From NCBI GenBank assembly GCA_965237765.1, contig OZ250157.1:2046001-2110000 (forward strand): a stretch of 64,000 nucleotides of DNA. Reading direction: 5' to 3'. Positions 1-8,906 of this stretch are shown piece after piece. Below the pieces are notes generated by a model. It was not told the DNA's origin. It ran no database searches and worked only from the letters and a program-made list of their open reading frames with translations. This DNA is from WTGJ01 sp965237765 (lineage in GTDB: Bacteria > Chloroflexota > Anaerolineae > Aggregatilineales > Phototrophicaceae). Within the stretch, counting starts at the first letter, position 1, and every line of letters begins with the position of its first letter. The translations under genes were made by a program, and so were the position numbers.

Positions 1-864
1 TTTCGTATGCACACAACGGGCTTGTCTGGCGCGGAAATTTTGTTACAGGAAGCGAGCGTGATGGCCACAGAGAACACGCTGCTGGCGGCGGTACTCGCGC
101 GCGGGCACACGGTCATCCATAACGCCGCCGGCGAGCCACATGTGCAGGATTTGTGCCATATGCTAAACGGCCTCGGCGCGCGCATCCGCGGCATCGGCTC
201 GAACCGGCTGGAGATCGAAGGCGTCGCGCGTTTGCATGGCGGCGAAGCGACCGTGAGCGCAGATTACATGGAGGTCGTCAGCTGGGTTGGCGCGGCGGCG
301 ATGACGCGCGGAGAAATCCGCATTCGTGACGCGGCCCCCGGACAGCTGGTGATGGCGCGGCAAGTCTTCGCGCGGCTGGGCGTGCGCTGGGAAGTCGACG
401 GGGTGGATTTGCTCGTTCCCGCCACGCAGGAGTTGCGGATTCAGGAAGACATTGGCGGGCGCATTCCGATCATCAAAGCGCAACCCTGGCCGGCCTTTCC
501 GACGGACCTGATGAGCGTCGCGATCGTCGTCGCTACGCAGAGCGCCGGCGCAGTGCTCTTTCACGATTGGATGTATGAGAGTCGCCTATTCTTCACCGAT
601 CGCCTGATGCGGATGGGCGCGCGGATCACGCTGTGCGACCCGCACCGCGCTTTGGTGCAAGGGCCGGAGTCGTTGCGGGCGGTGGGGATGATCACGAGCC
701 CGGATATTCGCGCGGGGATGGCACTGGTGCTCGGAGCGTTGGCGGCATCCGGCGAAACGCGAATCGCGAACATTCACCAGATCGACCGCGGTTACGAAAA
801 GGTGGAAGCGAAACTAACGGCGCTGGGCGCGGATATCCAGCGGGTGACGGGGCGAGAGGAATAA
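1..864 (+). CDS. murA: UDP-N-acetylglucosamine 1-carboxyvinyltransferase, C-terminal part
   Basis: Partial gene: the frame is open from base 1 and supplies about 287 C-terminal residues of a family usually near 420 long. MurA adds enolpyruvate from PEP to UDP-GlcNAc, the first committed step of peptidoglycan synthesis, in the cytoplasm. The visible part has the inside-out alpha/beta repeats of the EPSP-synthase/MurA fold: a segment with HNAAGEPHVQDLCHMLNGLGA, a PAFPTDLMS stretch before the second domain, and the ESRLFFTDRLMRMGA helix containing the conserved arginine. It ends with an IDRGYEKVEAKLTALGA segment close to the family C-terminus. The loop with the catalytic Cys lies upstream of the window and cannot be checked. 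It is convergent with selB, 14 bases away. Family assignment is firm; murA versus a murA2 paralogue cannot be decided. Confidence 0.93.
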   Translation, partial: FRMHTTGLSGAEILLQEASVMATENTLLAAVLARGHTVIHNAAGEPHVQDLCHMLNGLGARIRGIGSNRLEIEGVARLHGGEATVSADYMEVVSWVGAAAMTRGEIRIRDAAPGQLVMARQVFARLGVRWEVDGVDLLVPATQELRIQEDIGGRIPIIKAQPWPAFPTDLMSVAIVVATQSAGAVLFHDWMYESRLFFTDRLMRMGARITLCDPHRALVQGPESLRAVGMITSPDIRAGMALVLGALAASGETRIANIHQIDRGYEKVEAKLTALGADIQRVTGREE

Positions 865-878
865 GCCGGCGGCGCAGG

Positions 879-2765
879 TTATTCTGGTGCGTGCGGGCCG
901 CGGACGCGCTCATCGCCGATTCGTTTCGTAACACCGCGCGCGTCCAGGTGCTCGAGCAGGGCGATGGCGTATTTTCGGCTGGTCCGCAAGTGGTCGCGGA
1001 GGGCACTGGCACTGAGCGGGCTGCCCTTATCGATTAAGCGCAGGCAGGCCGCGCAGAACTCCTCGTAGGCCGCGCGGGCGAAAGCGACTTCGGGCGCGAC
1101 CAGCACATAATCACCGCGCTCGAGCAAGGCATACCAGACCTCTTCTCCGACGAGAGCGACCACCTCTCGAGGGGCCGGTGGGGTAGAGGGTTGGTGAGTG
1201 AAGGCGGTGGCGAGTTGCTCGATGCGCGCGTTTTGCTCGGCGCTGAAGCGTATCTCATGACCCACCAGGTGCACACGTTCGCCCGCGCGCGCGACTTCAT
1301 CTTCCATCTCCGCCAGGATGGCCGCGAGGGCCGCCGCAGAGCAATCCAGGCGGCTTCGCAATTCTTCCTGTGACATGCCCGTCTGCATGGGATTGCGCGC
1401 ATGATGATCGGTGAGTAGAGCAACGATTTCCCGCCGCAACTGGCGGTGCGGTGCGGATGCCTGCGCGAAGTTTTTCCCCAGCCGAATGACCTCGCCATTC
1501 GCTTCGGCATGGGCAAAGGCGGTTTCGAATTCGTCGGCAGAGAAGCCGCTGGCCGCGCGCAAATCGGTGATAGGGATAGGTGTAGGATGTGCGGCTCGTT
1601 GCGCCAAGCGTTGCGATGGGTTGCCGCGCAGGCGCGTTTCCAGGATCGCCGGGCGTTCGCTGGCGAAGCGTTTCCAGCGTCGCTGGGGTTGTGGGTCGAC
1701 GATAGTGCCGCCGCCAATCGTGCGCGCAGGCGAGGGGATGCGCAAGATGTAACGGTCACCTTCTGCTATGGCGAGGGGTCGGTTCAAGCGCAATTGCAAC
1801 CAGCCATCCTCACCTGGCGCCAACTGCTCCGCGCCAAGTAGGCGCGCGCGCGCGCCGCATTCCGCCGCGCCGGCGAAGACCTTCACGTCGGTGTTGTGCC
1901 GCAACGGGCGCGGATTACCGGGCAGGTGTTGGTAGTGGACGTCTATGAGTCGGGTTGCTGGTAAAGCGCCGCGTCGCGCCAACACCTGTCCGCGCCGCAA
2001 ACTTTCGCCGCGCAGGCCGCTCAAATTTACCGCCACGCGCGCGCCGGGCCGGGCCTCTTCCACTGGTTGTTCGTAGCATTGCAGCGCGCGGATGCGAGCG
2101 CGGGTTTCGCCGGGCTCGATGGCCAGCTCTTCGCCGACCCGCAGCCTGCCGCCGCGCAGGGTGCCCGTGACGACTGTGCCGAAGCCATCCAGCGTGAAGA
2201 CTCGGTCGATAGGCAGGCGCGGCTGGTCACGATCAGGGACGGGAGCCAATTCACGGAGCAGATTGGCGAGGGCGACCCGCAATTGCTCCAACCCGGCGCC
2301 AGTATGCGCAGAGACGGGGTAAATCTCCGCGCCAGCCAGTGCCGTTTCCTCGAGCGTATCGGCGATATCCAGCTGCACGAGGGTGAGCCATTCTTCATCG
2401 TCGACCAGATCGCATTTGGTAAGGGCAACGAGGGCACGCGGGATGCCGAGCAAGTGCAGGATGTTGAGGTGCTCGCGCGTTTGCGGCATGACGCCTTCAT
2501 CGGCGGCGATGACCAGTAGGGCCGCATCGATGCCGCCAACGCCGGCGAGCATGTTCTGTATGAAATCGCGGTGCCCGGGCACGTCGACGATGCCGAGCGG
2601 GCTGCCGTCATCCAGGGTCAACCAGGCGAAGCCAAGGTCGATGGTGAGCTTGCGGGCGCGCTCTTCCGGCAGACGGTCGGGATGGATACCGGTGAGGGCC
2701 TGGACTAGGGTGGATTTCCCATGGTCGATGTGGCCGGCGGTGCCGATGACGCGCGCCTGGAACAT
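879..2765 (-). CDS. selB: Selenocysteine-specific elongation factor SelB
   Basis: A 628-residue translational GTPase that delivers Sec-tRNA to recoded UGA codons. The G domain has GHIDHGKS at residues 11-18, DVPGH at 61-65 and TKCD at 116-119. The stretch RLPEERARKLTIDLGFA at 31-47 is the SelB hallmark that separates it from EF-Tu. Beta-barrel domains II and III follow, and the last 250 or so residues are the winged-helix array that binds the SECIS hairpin. Length is normal for the family. It follows the coiled-coil gene on the same strand by 12 bases, so the two are probably co-transcribed. No selA, selD, tRNA-Sec or in-frame-UGA selenoprotein gene was found in this window, so the rest of the pathway must be elsewhere. 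Confidence 0.93.
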   Translation of the reverse strand: MFQARVIGTAGHIDHGKSTLVQALTGIHPDRLPEERARKLTIDLGFAWLTLDDGSPLGIVDVPGHRDFIQNMLAGVGGIDAALLVIAADEGVMPQTREHLNILHLLGIPRALVALTKCDLVDDEEWLTLVQLDIADTLEETALAGAEIYPVSAHTGAGLEQLRVALANLLRELAPVPDRDQPRLPIDRVFTLDGFGTVVTGTLRGGRLRVGEELAIEPGETRARIRALQCYEQPVEEARPGARVAVNLSGLRGESLRRGQVLARRGALPATRLIDVHYQHLPGNPRPLRHNTDVKVFAGAAECGARARLLGAEQLAPGEDGWLQLRLNRPLAIAEGDRYILRIPSPARTIGGGTIVDPQPQRRWKRFASERPAILETRLRGNPSQRLAQRAAHPTPIPITDLRAASGFSADEFETAFAHAEANGEVIRLGKNFAQASAPHRQLRREIVALLTDHHARNPMQTGMSQEELRSRLDCSAAALAAILAEMEDEVARAGERVHLVGHEIRFSAEQNARIEQLATAFTHQPSTPPAPREVVALVGEEVWYALLERGDYVLVAPEVAFARAAYEEFCAACLRLIDKGSPLSASALRDHLRTSRKYAIALLEHLDARGVTKRIGDERVRGPHAPE

Positions 2766-2777
2766 CGTTCGGTGTGC

Positions 2778-3995
2778 TCAGCGGCCGGAATTGGGCGACA
2801 CGCTGCGGGGGATGGCCTCCTGGTCGTGCTCGGCGAGCATTTGCTGGTAGCTATCGCTGTACAGGCGCGCGCGTTTGCGTTCGAGTTGCCAGAGGTTCTT
2901 GAGGCCTTCGATTAGCGGCGGGAAACGCGCGTCCAGGGCATTGATGCGCTGGACGAAGCGCTCGAATTCGCGGTCGTGGTTGCGCCAGATTTCATCGGTA
3001 GAAAGGGTGAATTGCTTCCAACGCTGCTGCTCTGTGCTACCCCAGTCATTCCATTCGTTGCGAAAGCGTTCTTCGCTCAAGCGTTGGATTTCCGCGAGCT
3101 CGTTGATGCGCCGCTCGAGGCCTTCGCCGATGCGCTCGAAATCGGCGATGAGCTGGCGCATTTCGCGGTGCGTATCGGACCAGGTAGCGAATTGGGCGAG
3201 GCTGCCTTGCAAGCGTTCGTCTTGTTCGCGGAAGCGGTTGGTTAATTCCGCCTGTTGCGCTTCGCGCGTTTGCTCGAGTCGTTCTTGTTGTTCGATGAAT
3301 TGCTGCATCTCTTCGCGGCGCTCGCTTTCCGCCAGGAAAATATCCTGCAAGCGCCGCTCGTTGCGGACAGAAAGGTCTTCGAGAAGCGTGATCTTGGGGC
3401 GGATGAATTCGAGCAGTTTGCGCAGTTCAGGTAGCTGGTTCTCAATTTCAGCGAGGCGGCGTCCTTCTTGGCGGTGTTGCTCTTCGAGGAAGCTGAAGCG
3501 GCGCTCGGGCTCCTCCAGCAGGCGGCTGTGCTCGTCGACACGTTGTTGCAGGGCTCTTAGGGCAGTTTCCTGGCGGTGTCGTGATTCCTGTAGAGGCTCG
3601 ATATCGCGCCGGCTGGCTTCGAGTTGGCCGATGCGTTCCTTTTGCGCGCCGATTTCGGTGGCGAGCGCTTCGCGGGCAATATCGTTGCGGCGCTCGAGTT
3701 CGCGCTCGGCGGCCAATCGGCGCACGTTCTGGTTATCGATCATCTTGCGCACTTCGCCGGCCACTTCGGCGATGATTTCACTGCTGTCGTCGTTGCGAGT
3801 AATTTCGCGCCGTTGCTCGTTTTGCTCCGCTTCCAGCGCGTTCAGGCGGGTTTGCATCGTTTCGAGTGCATTGTGTTGCGCGGCGAGGCTTTGCTCGAGC
3901 GCGGTGATAGTGCGCTTATCCTGGCGGCGTTGTTCATCCAACCATTCGATCATGCGCGCCGCTTGCCGCAAATTCAGGGTGGCACTTTCGGCCAC
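2778..3995 (-). CDS. Coiled-coil protein of unknown function
   Basis: A 405-residue, highly charged protein, rich in Glu, Arg, Gln and Leu, and apparently coiled coil over most of its length. No signal peptide, membrane segment or catalytic motif is visible. I chose the GTG at 3995 because GGAG lies six bases before it and a TATACT -10 box lies 27 bases upstream; starting at the upstream ATG would put the start before that promoter. A tryptophan-containing segment (EWNDWGSTEQQRWKQF) near residue 330 breaks the heptads. selB follows immediately. Such proteins can be cytoskeletal or scaffold-like, but nothing here identifies the role, and a link to selenocysteine decoding would be guesswork. 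Confidence 0.75.
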   Translation of the reverse strand: MAESATLNLRQAARMIEWLDEQRRQDKRTITALEQSLAAQHNALETMQTRLNALEAEQNEQRREITRNDDSSEIIAEVAGEVRKMIDNQNVRRLAAERELERRNDIAREALATEIGAQKERIGQLEASRRDIEPLQESRHRQETALRALQQRVDEHSRLLEEPERRFSFLEEQHRQEGRRLAEIENQLPELRKLLEFIRPKITLLEDLSVRNERRLQDIFLAESERREEMQQFIEQQERLEQTREAQQAELTNRFREQDERLQGSLAQFATWSDTHREMRQLIADFERIGEGLERRINELAEIQRLSEERFRNEWNDWGSTEQQRWKQFTLSTDEIWRNHDREFERFVQRINALDARFPPLIEGLKNLWQLERKRARLYSDSYQQMLAEHDQEAIPRSVSPNSGR

Positions 3996-4021
3996 GGGAT
4001 ACTCCTGTATAGAATACATAT

Positions 4022-4030
4022 AGTATAGCA
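4022..4030 (-). promoter_or_regulatory. Extended -10 promoter for the coiled-coil/selB operon
   Basis: Read on the minus strand this is TGCTATACT, an extended -10 element. Transcription would start near 4015, 20 bases before the GTG at 3995. A convincing -35 box is not seen, as expected for an extended -10 promoter. It lies in the divergent gap with the dGTPase-like gene. Confidence 0.5.
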
Positions 4031-4073
4031 CACCTATCCCCAACCCTAATTCGTCTGGTTGGAGGCGAGGGTA

Positions 4074-5237
4074 ATGATGGCACTCGTGAAGATGCGGGCA
4101 GATCTGGAGCAAAACGAAGCGTTGGCCTTAGCGCCATATGCCCTGCGCAGCGCTGAAAGCCGCGGCCGCGTGCACCCCGAACGTGAACCGCAGCACCGCA
4201 CCGCCTTCCAGCGCGACCGAGACCGCATTGTCCATAGTGAAGCCTTCCGAAAGTTGGAATACAAGACGCAAGTCTTCGTAAACGACGAAGGCGATTACTT
4301 CCGCACGCGCCTCACGCATACGCTAGAAGTGGTGCAAATTGGGCGGACGCTGGCGCGGGCCCTAGCCGCCAACGAAGACCTGGTGGAGACAATATGCCTG
4401 GCGCATGATCTGGGCCACCCGCCATTTGGGCACGCCGGCGAAGGGACCTTGGCCGAATTGCTGGCCGATCATGGTGGTTTCAACCACAACCTGCATAGCT
4501 TCCGCATCGTCACTGAGTTGGAGCAGCGTTATCCGCAATGGCCGGGGCTGAACCTGACGATCGAAGCGTTGGAGGGCATCGCGCGGCACGAGACCAGCTA
4601 CGACGAGCGCGGCTTTCCCGGCATCGACGACGCAGGTTTGCGCGGCAGCCTCGAAGCGCAAATCGTCAATGTCGCAGACGAGCTGGCCTATAACGCGCAC
4701 GATTTGGATGATGGCCTGCACGCTGGCTTGCTCACGTCGCCGCAGCTGAATGATCTATCGCTCTGGCGGGAACTCTGTGCGCGCATGGATTGGCAGGGTG
4801 AACGAATGGATATGCTCACGCGGCATCGATTCGTGCGCGAATTGATCGGCTGGCAATTGGAGGATGTGCTGGCAGAGAGCGCGCGCGAGTTGGATAAGCT
4901 GAACCCGAGCGAATCGTTGGATATTCAGCGGCATCAGACGCCAGTGCTGCGGCACAGCACGGCGATGCGACAGCGCAACGACGAGCTGCACGAATTCCTC
5001 CTACACGCGATGTATCGCAACTTCCGCGTGATGCGCATGCAGCAACGGGCGAAGCGCTTCATCATCGGGATTTATGAGACGGTCACCGAAGAGCCGCACC
5101 AGTTGCCGCCGGAATTCAAGCAGCAATTGAGTGAACGTTCCTTACCCTGCGTGGTGGGAGATTACATCGCCGGACTAACCGACCGTAGCGCTGTGCTGGA
5201 ATACCGCCGCCTGTATGACCCCTTGATGCAGCCGTAG
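4074..5237 (+). CDS. dGTPase-like HD-domain triphosphohydrolase
   Basis: A 387-residue HD-superfamily protein of the deoxyguanosinetriphosphate triphosphohydrolase-like type, which hydrolyses dNTPs to deoxynucleoside and triphosphate. The metal-binding HD signature is complete: RLTHTLEV with H82, then LAHDLGHPPFGH with H111-D112, and a later ELAYNAHDLDDG segment supplying the last Asp. The N-terminal sequence RDRDRIVHSEAFRKLEYKTQVF is typical of the subfamily. The ATG at 4074 is preferred because GGAGGCGAGG lies just upstream; a TTG 15 bases earlier has no ribosome-binding site. It is divergent from the coiled-coil gene. The substrate preference (dGTP or broad dNTP) cannot be read from sequence, so no dgt symbol is given. 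Confidence 0.9.
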   Translation: MMALVKMRADLEQNEALALAPYALRSAESRGRVHPEREPQHRTAFQRDRDRIVHSEAFRKLEYKTQVFVNDEGDYFRTRLTHTLEVVQIGRTLARALAANEDLVETICLAHDLGHPPFGHAGEGTLAELLADHGGFNHNLHSFRIVTELEQRYPQWPGLNLTIEALEGIARHETSYDERGFPGIDDAGLRGSLEAQIVNVADELAYNAHDLDDGLHAGLLTSPQLNDLSLWRELCARMDWQGERMDMLTRHRFVRELIGWQLEDVLAESARELDKLNPSESLDIQRHQTPVLRHSTAMRQRNDELHEFLLHAMYRNFRVMRMQQRAKRFIIGIYETVTEEPHQLPPEFKQQLSERSLPCVVGDYIAGLTDRSAVLEYRRLYDPLMQP

Positions 5238-5288
5238 CGCCGTTGGGGTGATTCGCGCCTGCCGCCATTTGCCATAGGATAGGGTTGC

Positions 5289-6359
5289 ATGAGCGAACGT
5301 ACCATGCTGCATCAGCGCTATCGCTTGCTGGCACAACAGGGCGCCGGGGGCATGGCCGTCGTCTATAAGGCGCACGACGAAGCGCTGGGGCGGACGGTAG
5401 CACTCAAGATCATGCGCCCCACCCTCAGCAACGACGAGAAATCCCGCGAGCGCTTTCGCAACGAAGCACGCCACATCGCGCAGTTGCAGCACCCCAATAT
5501 CGTCACCGTGCACGATTTCCTCACCGAAGAGGACCGCTTCGTGCTCGTCATGGAATACATCGAAGGCCGAGATTTGAAGCAGATGTTGCGCGAGCAGGGC
5601 GCCATACCGATGCAGCGCGCGCTGGAAATCGCCATACAGGTGAGCGAAGGACTCGGCTATGCGCACCGTCGCGGACTCGTACATGCTGATGTGAAGCCGC
5701 AAAACGTGCTCTTGACGGGTGAGGGCCGCGCGAAGATCACCGATTTCGGCATCGCGCAGGTCTTTCGGCGGGCGGCGCCAGCGGAGAAGCGAGCGACGGT
5801 TTGGGGCAGTCCGCATTATTTCGCGCCGGAGCAAGCGTTGGGCGCCGCGCCAGCGCCTGAATGCGATATCTACGCGATGGGCATCGTGCTCTTCGAAATG
5901 TTGACGGGACGCCTGCCATATCGTGGCGAGAATCAGAAAGAGCTGGCGCTGGCGCACGTGCGAGAGGCGATCCCCCGCGTGAGTGACTATCACCCCTCCG
6001 TGCCGCTGCCACTGGTGAATATCGTATACAAGTTGATGAGCAAGGACGCCGCCGCGCGCTACCGTTCGGGCGAGCAGCTCGCGCACGTGCTGCGGGCTTT
6101 TCGAGAACAAGGCGCGCAGTCGACTGTGATCGGCGCGGCCTTACCGACGACTTCCAACCTACCCGCGCCAGCGAAACCGCCTGCCAGAAAGGCCCTGCGC
6201 GAGCCGCGCCGGCCCTATACCGGTCGAATCGCGCGGCGGCAACGAGTGCGCGCGCCGCGCGGCACCGGCCCCGATATCTTGACGATTTTGCTCGCCCTGC
6301 TTGCGATCCTTGCCGTCGGCGGTTTGCTGGCGCTATACGCCGGTTTGTTGATGGGCTAG
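5289..6359 (+). CDS. Membrane-anchored Ser/Thr protein kinase
   Basis: A 356-residue Hanks-type kinase with an N-terminal cytoplasmic catalytic domain and a single C-terminal membrane helix. The glycine loop is GAGGMAVVYKA, the ATP-anchoring lysine is K40 (VALKIM), the helix-C glutamate is about E59, the catalytic loop is HADVKPQN with D134, and the magnesium loop is DFG at 152-154. The RD-type arginine of HRD is replaced by alanine (HAD), common in bacterial PknB-like kinases. Residues about 265-325 form a Pro/Ala/Arg-rich linker and about 328-352 a hydrophobic helix with almost nothing outside, so there is no sensor domain. dprA begins two bases after the stop. Targets are unknown. Confidence 0.9.
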   Translation: MSERTMLHQRYRLLAQQGAGGMAVVYKAHDEALGRTVALKIMRPTLSNDEKSRERFRNEARHIAQLQHPNIVTVHDFLTEEDRFVLVMEYIEGRDLKQMLREQGAIPMQRALEIAIQVSEGLGYAHRRGLVHADVKPQNVLLTGEGRAKITDFGIAQVFRRAAPAEKRATVWGSPHYFAPEQALGAAPAPECDIYAMGIVLFEMLTGRLPYRGENQKELALAHVREAIPRVSDYHPSVPLPLVNIVYKLMSKDAAARYRSGEQLAHVLRAFREQGAQSTVIGAALPTTSNLPAPAKPPARKALREPRRPYTGRIARRQRVRAPRGTGPDILTILLALLAILAVGGLLALYAGLLMG

Positions 6360-6361
6360 CG

Positions 6362-7585
6362 ATGGAGGGCGGTGAGGATTATGCTGAGCGCGTGAACGAG
6401 AACGCGAAGAACGCGGCGGGGTTTGACGAATCGCGGATGTATCTGCTGGCATGGAGCCGCGTCCGGGGTGTCGGGCCGGGCAGCGTATCCCGCTTGCGGC
6501 GACATTTTGGCGCGTTGACAGAAGCCTGGCGCGCCGATCAGCGAGAGCTGCGAGCCAGCGGTTTGCGACCTGACGCGGTATCCGAGACGTTGAAAACGCG
6601 TGAGAAATTGCATATTGAAGAAGAAGTCGCTTCCCTCGCCCGGCGGGGCATCGGCTGGACCACGCTGGCGGACAGCGATTACCCGGAATTATTGAAAAAG
6701 ATCGCCAACCCACCGCTGGTGCTTTATTGGCGCGGGGCGAAAGCGCGCTGGCCGGAATTCGCTTTGGCTATCGTCGGCACGCGCAAGGCCAGCCGTGATG
6801 GCTTGCAGGCCGCGCGCGAGTTGGCTGGCGCCATCGCTGACGCGGGCTATACCATCATCAGCGGCCTGGCGCAGGGAATCGATGCCGCCGTGCACGAAGC
6901 CGCGTTGGAGACCCGCGGCAGCACGCTAGCTGTGCTGGGCAGCGGTGTGGAAGAAATCTATCCTGCACGCAACCGGGGGCTGGCGGAGCGCATCATGGAA
7001 AGAGGCATGATCATTAGCGAATTCGCGCCGAAAGTGAAGCCGACGCCCGGTAATTTCCCGCACCGGAACCGCATCATCAGTGGGCTCTCGCTCGGCGTGC
7101 TGGTGGCGGAAGCGCCATCTCGCAGCGGCGCCTTGAATACAGCGCAACATGCCGCCGATCAGGGACGCGAGGTCTTCGCCGTGCCGCAACACATCCATTC
7201 GCAAAGCGGCAAAGGTTGCAACGATTTGTTGGCAGATGGCGCTTGTATCGTGCGCCACGCGGAGGACGTGCTGAGCGTGCTGCGCGGCAATACGATGGTT
7301 GGTGAGCGTTTCCGGTCTGCCCCGAAGATCGCTACCGACCGTGACGAAGCAACGATGGAAATGGCGCCTTCGGCGCCGCCCTTATTGCTGAGCGAAAATG
7401 AAGCGACGGTTCTCGCGCAGCTAGGCGCGGCATCGCAGCATGTGGATGACATCGCGCAGGGCAGCGGCCTGCCCATCGCGACGGTCAGCAGCGCGCTTAC
7501 CCTGCTGGAAATCAAGGGCCTGGTGGAGTTGGTGGGCGCGATGCAATACCGCCAGCTGGATGGGCGCGGCGGTCGGCGGCCATGA
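6362..7585 (+). CDS. dprA: DNA-processing protein DprA (Smf)
   Basis: A 407-residue protein that in other bacteria loads RecA on incoming single-stranded DNA during transformation. An N-terminal helical (SAM/HhH-like) region with VRGVGPGSVSRL is followed by the Rossmann-like core: AIVGTRKASRDG, GLAQGIDAAVHEAAL, LGSGVEEIYP, FPHRNRIISGLS, EAPSRSGALNTAQHAADQGREVFAVP. A C-terminal winged helix (about 345-395) matches DprA_WH. It starts two bases after the kinase stop and overlaps manC by four (ATGA), so the three genes are probably co-transcribed. dprA is widespread outside competent bacteria, and no com genes are visible here, so competence is not implied. Confidence 0.93.
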   Translation: MEGGEDYAERVNENAKNAAGFDESRMYLLAWSRVRGVGPGSVSRLRRHFGALTEAWRADQRELRASGLRPDAVSETLKTREKLHIEEEVASLARRGIGWTTLADSDYPELLKKIANPPLVLYWRGAKARWPEFALAIVGTRKASRDGLQAARELAGAIADAGYTIISGLAQGIDAAVHEAALETRGSTLAVLGSGVEEIYPARNRGLAERIMERGMIISEFAPKVKPTPGNFPHRNRIISGLSLGVLVAEAPSRSGALNTAQHAADQGREVFAVPQHIHSQSGKGCNDLLADGACIVRHAEDVLSVLRGNTMVGERFRSAPKIATDRDEATMEMAPSAPPLLLSENEATVLAQLGAASQHVDDIAQGSGLPIATVSSALTLLEIKGLVELVGAMQYRQLDGRGGRRP

Positions 7586-8706
7586 ACGGCGGCGTGGGCG
7601 TCGGTGAGCATTGCGCGCTGATCCTGGCGGGCGGAAGCGGTACGCGCCTCTGGCCGCTCAGCCGCGCCGACCGCCCCAAACAATTGCTCGCGATCACTGA
7701 AGCGCGTTCCCTATTCCGCGCCAGCGTGGAGCGCTTGTTGCCCCTCCTGCCACCGGAACACATCTTCGTGGTCGCTGGCGCGCGGCAGCTGCCCGCTTTG
7801 CGTGAGGAGGCGCCTTGCTTACCAGCGGAGAACTTCATCGGCGAACCCTATGGCAAAAATACGGCGCCGGCGACTTTGCTTGGCATGGCCATCATCAGCG
7901 CTCGTTATCCGAAAGCGACGCTCAGCATCCTCACCGCTGATCATCACATTGGTGATGAGGATGGCTTTCGCGCGGCGCTGGCAGCGGCGGTTTCCTTAGC
8001 GCAGCCCACGGCGCGCGGGAGCATCGTCACGCTCGGCATCCAGCCGACTTATGCGGCGACGGGTTTCGGTTATATTCGCCTGGGCGAGGCGCTGGGCAAG
8101 GCGGATGGTTTTCCCTATCATCGCGCGCTCGCTTTCGTCGAGAAACCAGCGGCCGAACTGGCGCAGGCTTATTGCGATACCGGCGAATATCGTTGGAATT
8201 CGGGCATGTTCGTTTGGTCATTGGCGCGGGCTTGGGCGGAATTCGAACGCGCGCAACCAGCGGTTGCAGGACGTTTCCGGGAGTTAAGCGTGATGGCGGG
8301 GCAAACGGGCCAGGAAGAGGCATTGAGAAGCGCCTGGGATGCGGCTGTCGCCCTTCCACTCGATGTAGCTATCATGGAAAGTGCGACCGATATGCTCGTG
8401 CTGCCGGTAGATATTGGCTGGAGCGATGTGGGTAGCTGGTCTGCGCTTTTCGATGTCTTACCGCGCGACGCGGCGGGCAATTATGGCAAAACATTGGAAT
8501 CAGGTGGGAGCGTGCAATTTTCCGCCAGCCGTGATACGCTGGTGCTCAGCGAGACAGCGCGGCAGGTCGTGGCGCTCGGTGTCAGCGACCTGGTCATCGT
8601 CGAGACCAAAGATGCGCTGTTGGTCTGTCACCGCGAACGAGCTCAGGAGGTGCGCGCCATCGCGCAGCAGTTGGCTCCGAACAGTGGAATTTGTAAGAGT
8701 GGATGA
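7582..8706 (+). CDS. manC: Mannose-1-phosphate guanylyltransferase
   Basis: A 374-residue nucleotidyltransferase that makes GDP-mannose from GTP and mannose-1-phosphate for polysaccharides and glycosylation. The signature LILAGGSGTRLWPLSR is near residue 13, with FVEKP and RWNSGMFVW in the middle and DIGWSDVGSW as the conserved metal-binding segment. The bifunctional ManC-type C-terminal isomerase domain is absent; only the transferase and a short left-handed beta-helix-like tail are present. It overlaps dprA by four bases. Several mannosyltransferase-like GT4 genes lie elsewhere in the window and could use its product. Confidence 0.92.
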   Translation: MNGGVGVGEHCALILAGGSGTRLWPLSRADRPKQLLAITEARSLFRASVERLLPLLPPEHIFVVAGARQLPALREEAPCLPAENFIGEPYGKNTAPATLLGMAIISARYPKATLSILTADHHIGDEDGFRAALAAAVSLAQPTARGSIVTLGIQPTYAATGFGYIRLGEALGKADGFPYHRALAFVEKPAAELAQAYCDTGEYRWNSGMFVWSLARAWAEFERAQPAVAGRFRELSVMAGQTGQEEALRSAWDAAVALPLDVAIMESATDMLVLPVDIGWSDVGSWSALFDVLPRDAAGNYGKTLESGGSVQFSASRDTLVLSETARQVVALGVSDLVIVETKDALLVCHRERAQEVRAIAQQLAPNSGICKSG

Positions 8707-8721
8707 ACCGGGAGATTTGTC

Positions 8722-8883
8722 ATGCAGGCATATTGTGTGAAGTGTAAGGAAAAGCGCGATATTCAAAGCGCTGAGGCGATCGTGATGAAGAACGGTCGTC
8801 CGGCGACGCGCGGCACCTGCGGCACCTGCGGCACGAAAGTATTTCGCATCGGCGAGACCGATGCTCACCGGAATATGGGCTAG
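8722..8883 (+). CDS. DUF5679-like two-CxxC zinc-binding small protein
   Basis: A 53-residue protein starting MQAYCVKCKEKRDI, with a second knuckle TRGTCGTCGTKVFRIG. The two CxxC pairs predict one structural zinc. GGGAG lies seven bases before the ATG, an excellent ribosome-binding site. The sequence matches the small DUF5679 family as I know it from Chloroflexota and relatives, whose function is unknown. The same domain, clearly homologous (AYCVGCKAKR, PATRGKCGKCG), forms the N-terminus of TopA 24 bases downstream, so a partnership with DNA topology or nucleic-acid binding is a reasonable inference, not shown. Confidence 0.85.
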   Translation: MQAYCVKCKEKRDIQSAEAIVMKNGRPATRGTCGTCGTKVFRIGETDAHRNMG

Positions 8884-8906
8884 GCCCGCCTGACTGATCG
8901 AAAAGG

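Noticed and set aside
879..4112. A tRNA-Sec gene next to selB
   Set aside because: The gaps around selB are 12 to 80 bases and contain no cloverleaf; nothing of this type was found elsewhere in the window.
5175..6110. Long open frame on the minus strand under the kinase gene
   Set aside because: It is the antisense shadow of a high-GC coding gene with complete kinase motifs; its own product has no recognisable features.
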